From: Zanthoxylum bungeanum
Lineage: Eukaryota; Streptophyta; Magnoliopsida; Sapindales; Rutaceae
Assembly (NCBI GenBank): GCA_019454045.1
Contig: SKCR01025352.1
Location: forward strand, 1-64,000
Direction of reading: 5' to 3'
DNA: 64,000 bases
Shown here: one piece after another, positions 1 through 9,816 of the stretch
How the letters are laid out: each line of letters starts with the position of its first letter
Position numbering within the stretch: position 1 is the first letter of the stretch
The notes under the pieces: generated by a model
The model's input: only the letters and a program-made list of their open reading frames with translations
Databases searched by the model: none
Told to the model about the DNA's origin: nothing
Translations under genes and position numbers: made by a program

Positions 1-623
1 TGCACTGTGATCGACACACCGGCCCCTGAACCGGCATATCGGTGTCTCTGTTTTGCTTTGGACAGTTTTGCATGCTCTCTGGAACCGAGCTACTCTATAT
101 CGGTCAGTCTGAGGTTTGTAAAGCTACTAGAACCGGTCCAATCCATACCGGTCTCCATATGTAACGACTCGAAATTTCATATCAGAAGCCGCTGATGTGG
201 CTAAAAACTAAATTCTTTGCTTCTTTTTAGGATTTCATATCATTAACGTGCGCCGTGCAACGTATCACCATCACAGCCAATCTGCTAACGTGCGCCGTGC
301 CACGTGTCATCATCCTACGTGCCGACAGTCGCCATAGCCACGTGTCGCCACGTGTCACTCCACGTGTTTGCCACATCATCATCCACATCACCGGTTGACC
401 GAGTCAAAGCTGCCACGTGTCGCAATAATTGAACTCCCAACCATCTTGCCACGTGTCACCTTATCACCTTATCCAGAATCTGAAGCGACAAACCAGAAGC
501 TGCCACGTCAACAATGTCCCGTGTCGCGACGCGAGCTGGGCGTCGCGACGCCGACCCCCTACTGACGCCCAAAAATTCAGCTCGATTTCAGAATTCAAAT
601 CATGCATTCCTTGAGATTAACAT
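1..623 (+). repeat. Family E (Athila-like) LTR fragment, partial copy 1
   Basis: This block matches 2147-2933 almost base for base, apart from about 170 bases (2554-2723 of the other copy) missing near position 410. From about 241 it carries the CCACGTGTC-type boxes of the family E LTR, and it ends with two TCGCGA palindromes at 524-529 and 543-548. The first 230 bases are not present in the complete solo LTR at 12407-14568, so this segment is a chimera or a duplicated flank. The window starts inside it, so its true left end is unknown. Short open frames here are not genes: they are low-complexity H/P-rich translations of the box array. Confidence 0.7.
185..231 (+). repeat. 47-bp dispersed repeat, unit 1 of 3
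   Basis: A segment beginning GAAGCCGCTGATGTGGCT and ending with a TTTTTAGGA motif recurs at 640-687 and 2331-2380. The three copies continue into different sequence on the right, so the unit marks breakpoints of the local duplication. No function is apparent. Confidence 0.6.
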
Positions 624-689
624 TTCGTTAACTCTAACCGAAGTCGCTGATGTGGCTCAAAACTAAATTCTATGCTTCTTTTTAGGATT

Positions 690-1555
690 GAAATGTACAA
701 ATTACATAACTTACAAGATTAACATTAGGACTAAATTATAAAAACCACATAGCTTATAGGATTAATGAGATTATACTTGCTCACAAAAAAAAAAAACATA
801 GAATTTGGTCCCCTTCAACTACATAAACAGCTTCCATTAGAATTAACGGAATAAAATTAACGAGATTATACTTACTCAAGTACAAAACTAAATTATAAAC
901 AATTTTTTTTTTATAAAAAAAAAGTATAAAAATAGTGTAACTTATAAAAGTGGTTATCACAACATATTATGTTAAATGTGGTATTTAAATATATTCTAGT
1001 TGAAATTGTGATCGCTATTTGTTATACTACAGAAAATTTAGAAATAGCCAAATAAAATTAGAATCCATCACACAATTAGTCATTATTAAGAATTTTTAGC
1101 GAAACTAGTTAAGAAAACAACTTTTGGACTAAAATATCCTCCAAAAATTATAAACCTTCTCCCTCATTCACACCAGCCTCAAATTCCAAAATTAAAAAAA
1201 ATCCTCCATTTACTTCAAAACCAATTTTATTCAAACAGATTTTATTATTCTTCTTCTTGTTCTCATTCACGATCAACACAAACGCCAAACATAATCTCTC
1301 AAAACTATCAACAATTACCATCTCCACCACTCCAGAAATTTTATGTGATTTGTTACTTTCTCGAAACCTTTATATGATTATGAAAATTAAGTTAATTGGG
1401 TATTGGGTATGTATAATGTAGTTCTTTTGGGATTTAAATTTGTTAGATTTCCAATAAAGACTTAGCCACAGAAAAATGTGTGATAAAATGATTTTTAAAA
1501 AATAAAAAATAAAAAATAAAAACAGAACATAATCAAAATTAAATAGTGCACATAC
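690..1555. other. AT-rich stretch without a recognisable feature
   Basis: No coding frame of interest, no LTR ends and no tRNA-like sequence were seen. The stretch holds poly-A/T tracts (784-797, 902-922, 1497-1520) and separates the two copies of the family E fragment. Confidence 0.5.
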
Positions 1556-1750
1556 AAGTCAGTAGAGATGTGCCCCTAAGGGGTGTGGTTTGGTATCATA
1601 ATACTAGGAATTTGGTTACTCAAGTCCTAGGTTCGAATTCATGGTACATTTTTTATAAGAGTCTTGGACAGTTGGATATTTTACTTACTCCGTTTAAACT
1701 CGAGTTGGATAATTTAGCCACAGAGTTTCCAATATTTCAAAAAAAAAAAA
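1556..1750 (+). mobile_element. Probable tRNA-derived SINE
   Basis: About 190 bases with a good internal RNA polymerase III B box (GGTTCGAATTC at about 1630-1640), a weak A-box-like stretch some 45 bases upstream (GTGTGGTTTGGTAT), and a terminal A run (1739-1750). Size, B box and A tail fit a plant tRNA-derived SINE. I could not find convincing target site duplications, and the A box is poor, so this is a probable rather than certain call. Confidence 0.5.
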
Positions 1751-2146
1751 CATCAGCATAGATGTATTGAATTTTTTTGTGCAGATTAGCGTTTGCCTCC
1801 ACCAAATCTTGCTTCAGAATAACCGGAGAAATCAATTTATACACATTGGCTCATGATAACTTTTGGTGGTCGAAGATGTAAGCGCCATTGCATTCGATGA
1901 AGGATTTTGATGACGCAACGCTAGGACTTCGACGTGCATTCGCGAGCATTAAAAAAATATATCGAAGCATATTAGATGTGAAGACTCAAGCGCTTAATGA
2001 AGAAATCAAGTGAAGTATTATAACTTAGGGCTCTCAATATAAGTGAGTTGATAATTCAAGTATTCTAAACTCATAGGACTCATACACATTCATAAAATAC
2101 ATTTGGGTCATGTGCATAATGTTTTAATCTTCAAAACATGTATTTA
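1751..2146. other. Unassigned spacer
   Basis: No gene, LTR end or repeat was recognised between the SINE tail and the second copy of the family E fragment. Confidence 0.4.
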
Positions 2147-2387
2147 TGCACTGTGATCGACACACCGACCCTTGAACCAGCATATCGGTGTCTCTGTTCT
2201 GCTTTGGACAGTTTTGCATGCTCTCTGGAACCGAGCTACTCTATATCGGTCAGTCTGAGGTTTGTAAAGCTACTAGAACCGGTCCAATCCATACCGGTCT
2301 CCATATGTAACGACTCGAAATTTCATATCAGAAGCCGCTGATGTGGCTCAAAACTAAATTCTATGCTTCTTTTTAGGATTTCATATC

Positions 2388-2830
2388 ATTAACGTGCGCC
2401 GTGCCACGTATCACCATCACAGCCGATCTGCTAATGTGCGCCGTGCCACGTGTCATCATCCTACGTGCCGACAGTCGCCATAGCCACGTGTCGCCACGTG
2501 TCACTCCACGTCTGCCACATCATCATCCACATCATCGGTTGACCGAGTCAAAGTGCCACGTCATCATCAACCATTACAGTGTGCCACGCATCATCATTCT
2601 ATGGTGCTGACAGTCACTTTCGCCATGTGTCGCCATGTCAGCGCCACATCAGCGCCAATTATTGACTCACTTATTCGCAATTGACTCGTGGCGATAAGAA
2701 TCTGAAATCAGCCAATCAGAAGCCGCCACTTGTCGCAATAATTGAACTCCCAACCACGTTGCCACGTGTCACCTTATCACCTTATCCAGAATCTGAAGCG
2801 ACGAACCAGAAGCTGCCACGTCAACAATGT
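2388..2830 (+). promoter_or_regulatory. G-box (CACGTG) array in E1
   Basis: A run of imperfect GCCACGTGTC units in one orientation. Intact CACGTG cores remain near 2446, 2482, 2493 and 2761; others have decayed to CACGTA, CATGTG, CACGTC or CACTTG. CACGTG is the established core for plant bZIP/bHLH factors. Whether any factor binds here is inference. Confidence 0.55.
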
Positions 2831-3183
2831 CCCGCGTCGCGACGCGAGCTGGGCGTCGCGACGCCGACCCCTTACTGACGCCCAAAAATTCATCTCGATT
2901 TCAGAATTCAAATCATGCCTTCCTTGAGTTTTATAAGGACTTTAATGATTTCATCTTGTGTGTTTAAGTTTTTGTAATTTAAATTAAGCATTTTTAATTT
3001 TATTATTTTCAAATATGCACTTTTACTTTTTGTAATAAAATTTTCTTTTCTTTTTTTATGTTCAGTAGTTAATTTACTGTTGGGGTAAAAGGTGAAACAT
3101 TAATATAATTATCTAGGTAAATCTCACTTAATTATAATTTATAAATTATAATTTAACCAGATTAATTAATGGCAGACTTTATT

Positions 3184-3315
3184 ACCGCTTATATGGTCAG
3201 TCTAAATATAAATTATTTTATCGCCTATATGGCTGGTCTTTATGTGACAGATAATTACCGCCTATATGGCTGGTGTAATTGGACTAAATGGATTACCGCC
3301 TATATGGCTGGTTTT
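3184..3315 (+). repeat. 36-38 bp tandem units with CCTATATGG core
   Basis: Four units starting near 3184, 3221, 3257 and 3295 share ACCGCCTATATGGCTGGT. The same units occur in opposite orientation at 13322-13510 and, more diverged, at 23451 and 23528 in the Athila-like LTR. That links all three sequences to one LTR superfamily. Confidence 0.7.
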
Positions 3316-4161
3316 AAATGTTTAACATTATTAATTCCTGAGAAAGCAGAACATAAAATAATTTATATATTATAATAAGTGAGATTCCTAGATAAGAAAT
3401 ATTAAATGTGGATCCTCTAACCCCAGCATTTTATTTTATTCTAGGAAAGTGAGGAAACACAATATTCACACTTAATAATTGATTTTCTTTTTAAAGGTAA
3501 TTCTTAGTTTGTTTGTTGAGTCTTAAGCTTAATGCTTCTTGTTGTTTGATCACCAATAAGATTGATGTGGTAAACTTAAAATGAACTAGTCATAGGGATT
3601 TTAGGTTTCAACCTTAGATTCAATAGCCCACGATCTTCCTTGAGGATAGATAACCCTTTAATAGATTTCCTTACAGGATAAACATATACCTATCGGGCGG
3701 GGGTAGCCATAATTGGAACTTAATTTTAATGAATCCATGTAATTTGGTTGATATAGACATATGGTTCAATTGAATTATACTGGGTATTTGCATCTGACCA
3801 TCGACATAGGCTTTTGCATATTTTTGTGTTCTATGTTAGCAAACTGATTTATTACACATAGATAAGAGAATCAATTCATCTTTATATTAATATTGTGTGG
3901 AGTCACGACCCTAGATCTTTGAGTCTTTTCTTTTATTTTCTTTAGTATTTTCTTTTGAGTCTGTTTTTATTTTAATTAGCAAATCCACATTCAACTAACC
4001 AAAAGCAATCAATTCCATTCTCCCTATAATTAGATATCTGTAAATAAATAGTATCAATAATTAATAACAACAGTAGGAATTAAGTCCTAGTGGGATCGAT
4101 ATTTTTATACTACTTGAACGATACGTGCGCTTGCGTTATACGTGTGTGTTTACGCCGGTCA

Positions 4162-5928
4162 GAGTCCTATGGAACTCAGTGAGTGGAGCTACAAAAAAAA
4201 GAAACTGAATCAGTACAATTGTTTAAAATCATTTAGTCTTAAAGTGCTTCTGAAATCCTTGTTTGAAAACTGGTTCTTTACTTTAAAACTTGAGAAAACC
4301 TTTTTCTAAAATATTTTCTGCTTAAATCACTGATACTGAAGAAAACCTGACGCATGGGGGCATTACATACTATCGTCTCCCTACACGCCTAACTAGTGGT
4401 CTTGGGGCGTTATGTATCGCCGTCCCCCAAGCCACTGAACTAGAGCCGGTAGTGCTAATCTGTGCTACTACCTGACCTTGAAACTAGGGTCTAGGGGCGT
4501 TACGTGTCGCCGTCCCCCTAGCCCTGAACTACGTGTGCACACGTTCTCTGTCCGTCAATTCCATAAGTCAGAGCTGAGGTGGGTTTTTTCCACATTCCTC
4601 GAAAAACATAAAAACTTATGCTTTTAAATCTTAAAACTTTCAAAACAATCTTACATAAGAAGTAATTGAAAATTCAATAAGGCTAATGCCCTAAAGCTTT
4701 TAAAATAAATCTTGAAACAAATCTTGATCCATAACAAGTAGAATAAATCAATTTAAAAGAAAAATCTCCACTCATAGATTTGAAGTTCGGTCAACTCTGC
4801 TTCACGTCGCTGGGGGAAAAAGCGGCTCCTAAAGAGTATATATTTGGAATTAAACTGGGTTAGAATCATAAGTTATAAAATATGGTTAGAAATTAAATTA
4901 AGTTCCTTAATCTAGTGGAATTACTCCCTTAGAATATCTTTTATTCCTTGAATGAAATGTAGACTAAAACTTTAAACCTTAGTCACGCGTCGCGACTTCA
5001 GAAAGAAAAGAAAAAAAATATTCTGATTTTGGGTACGCGTCGCGACGCCGGCCTATCTGTGTCACGATGCGACCTCGTTAAATAAACCCAAGTTTCTGCC
5101 TCGTGCGCATCGCGAAGCGAAGCTTGGCGCGTCGCGACGTGTCGCCATTTCCAGAACCAGAATTTTTTTCTTCAATTGTTAGTCCCCAAATCTCATTTCA
5201 ACACAATCACAAGCACTTCAAACAAATAATTTATCATCATATTATATTTCCAACATCCCAACAACACCAAAATTTCTTAAATCTTTACATAATGCCCTTA
5301 CTAGAATAGAAAATCAAGGTTTTCCAAACATGAATTTCTAAACCAACAACCTTCAATAATCATAATACTACTATATTCTCAACATATTACCAACACCCAA
5401 ACTTCATAACTCACAACTTAAAAATTTTGGGTCAAAAGTTTCTTACCTCTATTCAACCTCCTCATTCCCCAATAATGCCATTTGATCTTCTTTTTCTTCT
5501 TATTGGGTTTATTTGGATGAATTACTCTTGTTGCTTCAAATCTTTGCCAAGAAAATTGCAAACTCTCTTTTTTTTCTCTCCTCACTCTCACAACCAAGCC
5601 AAGGAAAATGAAAAAACTTTTCGCCATTTGTTTTATTTATTTTCTCACCATTTTCTTAACCCATTTTCCAGAAAATTCTTGGTAATTTAGTTTGTTGTGC
5701 CTTGGGCTTCCTTTCTTTTATTTCTTTTAAATTTGTTGGGCCTTGCTAGAAAACAAAGGAAAATTTGGGCTAAAATTAATTCAAATTAGGTTAGACTCAC
5801 TTAGGCCCCATATTAAGTAGATGTCTATTGTCTCTAAGTCTATCCTAGAAATTATTTATTAGTACCTGAAAAGAAAATCTCATGCGTCCCCTAGTCGAAC
5901 TAAAAAAATATATTTAGGGTCGTTGTAA
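4162..5928 (-). repeat. G1 gypsy 3' LTR (part right of E1 insertion)
   Basis: This is nearly collinear with 12074-12406 joined to 14574-15986, the other LTR of the same element, which shows they are an LTR pair. The minus-strand LTR start lies at about 5928, next to a polypurine tract. The remaining left part of the LTR lies beyond E1 and outside the window. It contains several GGGGCGTTACGTATCGCCGTCCCC-type repeats (4355-4530) and TCGCGA palindromes at 4990, 5040, 5110 and 5132. Confidence 0.8.
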
Positions 5929-5945
5929 GTTCCTCCCCCTTAAAA
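5929..5945 (-). other. G1 polypurine tract
   Basis: On the minus strand this reads TTTTAAGGGGGAGGAAC, directly before the LTR start. That is the expected plus-strand primer of a gypsy element and confirms minus orientation. Confidence 0.75.
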
Positions 5946-6005
5946 TGATTCGTCCTCGAATCAGAATGTTTAAAGGATATGGAGTGTACCTTCATCCACG
6001 AAGAG

Positions 6006-6098
6006 TTAGGGATATTGTTCTCTTATGGCTTCTTCTGGTTCCCAAGTAGCCTCTTGTTCCTTATGATGTTGCCAAATCACTTTGACTAAGGAACCCAT
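6006..6098 (-). pseudogene. Chromodomain fragment at end of G1 integrase
   Basis: Thirty codons with the aromatic and acidic pattern of a chromodomain (VIWQHH, EATWEPEE), then a stop at 6006-6008. It lies one frame away from the upstream integrase C-terminal segment, so at least one indel separates them. In this family the chromodomain directs integration to heterochromatin; that role is known for the family and not tested here. Confidence 0.8.
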
Positions 6099-7861
6099 CG
6101 AGATCGTAACTTTATTGTCTCTGTATTCACGATGGCTACTGGTTGTTCCGAATAAGATAAGTCTTGACGGATATCAACTGTCTGGGGCTCCAACACATGA
6201 GATTCGTCACACAAATACTTCCCTAACATAGATACATGGAAAACTGGATGTATTCTATCCATGTTGGGTGGAATGGCCATTTCATAAGCTCTCCCTCCAA
6301 CTCTCCGAAGTATTTGGAACAGACCAATGAATCTAGGGCTGAGTTTACCCTTTTTGCCGAATCTCAAGACTCCTTAAAAATGAGATACTCTTAAAAACAC
6401 AAAATCTCCCACTTGAAACTCCAAGTCCTTTCTCCGGTGATATGCATAACTCTTTTGACGACTCTGAGTCATACTCAACCTTTCTCTGATTAGTTTTACT
6501 TTCCCCACATCATATTGTACCAAATTCGGTCCCAATAACTTTTACTCCCCGACTTCAAACCATCCAACTAGAAAATATGCACTTCCATCCATACAAAGCC
6601 TCGAATGGTGCCATTTGAATACTTGCTTGATAACTATTATTATAAGAAAAATCTATAAGTGGAAAATATTGGACCCAATTACCCTCAAAATCAATTACAC
6701 AAGCCCGAAGCATGTCTTCTAAGGTCTGTATAGTGCGCTCTGACTGACCATCCGTCTGAGGGTAAAAGGTTGTGCTAAAGCGTAACTGTGAACCCAAAGC
6801 CTCATGAAATGATTGCCAAAACTTAGAGGTAAACTGAGCACCTCGATCGGAGACAATTGAGATAGGCACTCCATGCAACGACACTATCTCATCCAGGTAC
6901 AGTTTGGCATATTGGGCTGCTGTGAAGCTAGTCTTAATTGGAAGGAAATGTGCAGATTTGGTCAATCTATCCACGATCACCCATATAGAGTCACACCCTT
7001 TTGAGGTACGCGGAGCCCAACGAAAAAGTCCATAGTGATCTTCTCCCATTTCCACTCCGAAATGTCTCAACTCTGCAGTTTCCCCGCTGGTTTATGATGT
7101 TCAGCTTTAACCTGTTGACAAGTGAGACACCTCGTGACAAATTCAGCCACATCATTTTTCATGCCATTCCACCAATAAAGATCATTGAGATCATGATACA
7201 TCATGGTGATCCCATGATACATGGTGTAAGATGAAGTGTGGGCATTCTCTAGTATCAAGTGTATCAATTCTGGAACCGGGGGAACAATATTTCTATTCTG
7301 CCTTCGGACGAGACTTTCACTGTCTATACGATACTCGTCTTCCATGCCCTGCTGCAACATACTTCTAATCTGTTGTACTTTAAGATCCGCTTCCTGTGCA
7401 GCTCTGATTTCATCTATAATGGTGAATTTAACTTGAATCTGCGCTAATAACCCTCATTGTGTCGTCACTTGAAAGTTCACTCCATCCAGCATCCACCTCT
7501 GCATCTGTTTGACTGGGCGCAATTTCTCAATTGGAAAATGAGCCAAACTCACCATAGACTTCATGCTTAAGGAATCAGCTAAAACATTAGCTTTGCCCGG
7601 ATGGTACTGAATGGAGCAATCATAATCTTTCAACAACTCCACCCATCTCATCTGTCTCAAATTAAGCTCCTTTGGGCTTTGGATATACTTAAAGCTTTTA
7701 TGATCGGTGAAAATTTCAAACCTTTCACCATACAGATAATACCGCCATATTTTCAGAGCAAATATTATTGCAGCCATATCCAAATCATGAGTGGGATAAT
7801 GTTGTTTATAAGGTTTTAATTGTATCGAAGCATAAGCAATCACTTTCCCCCTCTGCATCAA
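6006..7861 (-). pseudogene. G1 gypsy polyprotein remnant: RNase H, integrase, chromodomain
   Basis: Reading on the minus strand, 7861-7454 (135 aa) is the C-terminal part of RNase H and its connector, with TDHKSFKYI and the [13 protein letters not shown] motif. 7360-7067 is the integrase zinc-binding region with H-H-C-C spacing and CLTCQQVK. 7070-6555 is the integrase core, with the second catalytic Asp in IVSDRGAQF and the Glu in TDGQSERTI. 6367-6086 is the integrase C-terminal region (IHPVFHVSMLGKY). 6098-6006, in another frame, encodes a chromodomain-like VKVIWQHHKEQEATWEPEEA ending in a stop. The reverse transcriptase and gag are missing, cut off at 7875 by the G2 LTR. Several frameshifts make it inactive; one separates the first catalytic Asp of integrase from the rest. 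The chromodomain marks it as a chromovirus, Tekay/Del-like by general appearance. Confidence 0.9.
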
Positions 7862-7875
7862 TACACAACCTAATA

Positions 7876-9668
7876 TGTAACATCCTTGATTCGGAGATGT
7901 TACCGGTAGGGAATAAGCCGTACTATTCCCTTGAGCCCCTTACTCTACAATCCATAAACATTTACTAAAAGTCTTTTGTCTTTTTAAAATATCTGTGTGT
8001 GGGTCAGCAGCCCAAACTTAATGACTAATAATACAGCTCAACATTAGTAATTATAAACTTAATAACACATTGTTTCACAATGACTATTTAAGCCAAAAAA
8101 CTAATGTATAACTTCCAATCGACTCTGACTAAACTCTTCCTCTTCCTGACTTTGGGACTGATGGAGTCCATACTCTAGTGACGACATTAGTATCCGTCCT
8201 CCCGAGCTCATCCTCCGAGGATACCCACAAAACAAGGAAACTGGGAGGGGGTTAGATCGTCGTACGATCTAAGTGAGTGGAGAGAAAACTGAGATTATAA
8301 CATCAAAACATTTAGTTATAAAACCAAAGTGCTAGAAGAAATCTTTATATGAAAACTCTTTTATAATACTGCTTCTGAAATCTTCTTTATAAAACTCATC
8401 TTTCTGAAAACTGTTTTTAAAGCTATGGTTGCTGAAAACTATTTCTAAAATCTGATTTCTGAAAGCTGTATACTGAAAATGTGGAATCTGAAAACTGGTC
8501 AATTACTGAAAAACTTGAAGCATGGGGGCGTTACGTATCGTCATCTCCCCATACGCCTATCTAAAGCCAGGAATGTAAAACCATGACTTTGGGGCGTTAC
8601 GTATCGCCGTCCCCCAAAACATGCCACTATTGTCCCTGAAACTGGTGGTCTTGGGGCGTTACGTATAGCCGTCCCCTAAGCCATTGAACTAGAGCAGGTA
8701 GTGCTGATCCATGCAACTACCTGACCATGAAACTAGGGTCTATGGGCATTGCAATTCTCATAATTTCCATACTAAAAATCATAACACAAAACATTATCAT
8801 GCATCATCCTCACACATTTTAATTCAAGTTAACATCCACAACACTCCATTAATCATATCATTCTCACTTTTAACTTAAACCCTTAGAATTCATCAAATTG
8901 GGTGCTTATGCAACAACCAATTCCTTTACTTATCAATCAATAAAAAGAAACAACCCATAGCATGCTGATACCACTATCTTATCATCAATCATCTAAAATC
9001 CAACAACTTAAAATTTTGGGTCAAGTTTGCTTACCTTCCTTTCTTGTGAATTCCTTTATTATTTCTAGGATGCTATGCTCAACTTGCTACTTCTTTCTTC
9101 TTTACCTTCCTCTTTCTTCTTCTTCTTCCTTTCTTATTCCCCTTCTTTTTCTCATTCTCATTTCTCTCATTCTTTCTCTCTTCTACGTTTTCTCCTTTCA
9201 TTTTATCTCAAAATTATAGATTTGTGAATAGTATTCCCTATATATAATAGGGGTCCTTTGATATTGGAAAATTGGAGAAAAGTGTAGAAGTGTGTGGAAA
9301 ATTTGAGATTCTTGCAATTGAGCCCGAAATTACTATTCATCCGAATTTTGACTTATATTTTTGTCCTATTTCTGGTCTGATTTTGGAAAATATTTAACGT
9401 GGAAGTAGTAGATCTCGATCTCAAATTTCCGGCGGTATAATATTTATAGAAATCGGAGTTCGAATGGAAAGTTATTGCCCAAATACAATAGGTTGTCCGG
9501 AGTTATACGTTATACAGTCTCGTATCGAAATTTCAGAAAATTAACCGAACATCCCCAAAGTCGTTTCATGTGTGTATTTGTGCCCGTATATAATTTATAT
9601 TATATTATATTCATCCCGTAATACCACAGTACCATAACGTACCAGAAATAGGACTACAAGTCGTTACA
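7876..9668 (-). repeat. G2 gypsy LTR (1793 bp)
   Basis: It begins TGTAACATCC and ends GTTACA, a matched pair of LTR ends, and is followed at once by a polypurine tract, so it is a 3' LTR in minus orientation. It shares the GGGGCGTTACGTATCGCCGTCCCC motifs (8525-8680) with the G1 LTR, but the outer parts differ, so it is a related subfamily. The fragment at 49061-50116 belongs to the same subfamily. It interrupts the G1 polyprotein. Only about 230 bases of its internal region remain, so a target duplication cannot be paired. Confidence 0.8.
9236..9249 (-). promoter_or_regulatory. Candidate TATA box of G2 LTR
   Basis: On the minus strand TATTATATATAGGG lies about 420 bases inside the LTR, followed by a purine-rich leader. 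Position and composition fit an LTR promoter, but no transcript evidence is available. Confidence 0.45.
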
Positions 9669-9685
9669 AATTCTCCCCCCTTAAA
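9669..9685 (-). other. G2 polypurine tract
   Basis: On the minus strand TTTAAGGGGGGAGAATT stands immediately before the LTR start TGTAAC. This is the expected primer for plus-strand DNA synthesis. Confidence 0.8.
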
Positions 9686-9816
9686 TAGGATTCGTCCTCG
9701 AATCCTCATTAAACTTGGGATCTTATCATAGATCACAAAATTCACGGGTTCCTAATAAACCACCAGCTCTAACTGATGATATGCCTAACTATTTTGTTCC
9801 ATCTACTGTATAGTAC
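9686..9816 (-). other. Short remnant of G2/G1 internal region
   Basis: About 130 non-coding bases lie between the polypurine tract and solo element S. After S the sequence resumes at 11562 and runs into the primer binding site. Most of the internal region of these gypsy elements has therefore been deleted here. Confidence 0.5.

Larger units (their letters stand above)
2147..4161 (+). repeat. Family E (Athila-like) LTR, 5'-truncated copy E1
   Basis: From about 2388 to 4161 this is the reverse complement of the complete solo LTR at 12407-14568. It shares the CCACGTGTC array (2388-2830), two TCGCGA palindromes (2838-2843, 2857-2862), the repeated ACCGCCTATATGGCTGGT units (3184-3315) and the terminal sequence ending ACGCCGGTCA. 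Its right end is exact: after CA at 4161 comes GAGTC (4162-4166), the same bases found uninterrupted in the other G1 LTR at 12074-12078. It is therefore an insertion into the G1 3' LTR. The first 190 or so bases of the LTR are replaced by the unrelated segment 2147-2387. Confidence 0.8.

Noticed and set aside
368..565. 65-aa H/P-rich open frames (also 2401-2610 and 13991-14323)
   Set aside because: They are translations of the CCACGTGTC array and follow no codon pattern of a gene.
3169..3375. 68-aa frame with YMAGL-like repeats
   Set aside because: Frame follows the 36-38 base LTR repeat units; not kept in E2.
8962..9219. 85-aa hydrophobic, S/L-rich open frame
   Set aside because: A CT-rich tract inside the G2 LTR read as S, L and F; the same tract gives a frame at 49341-49682 in the related LTR.
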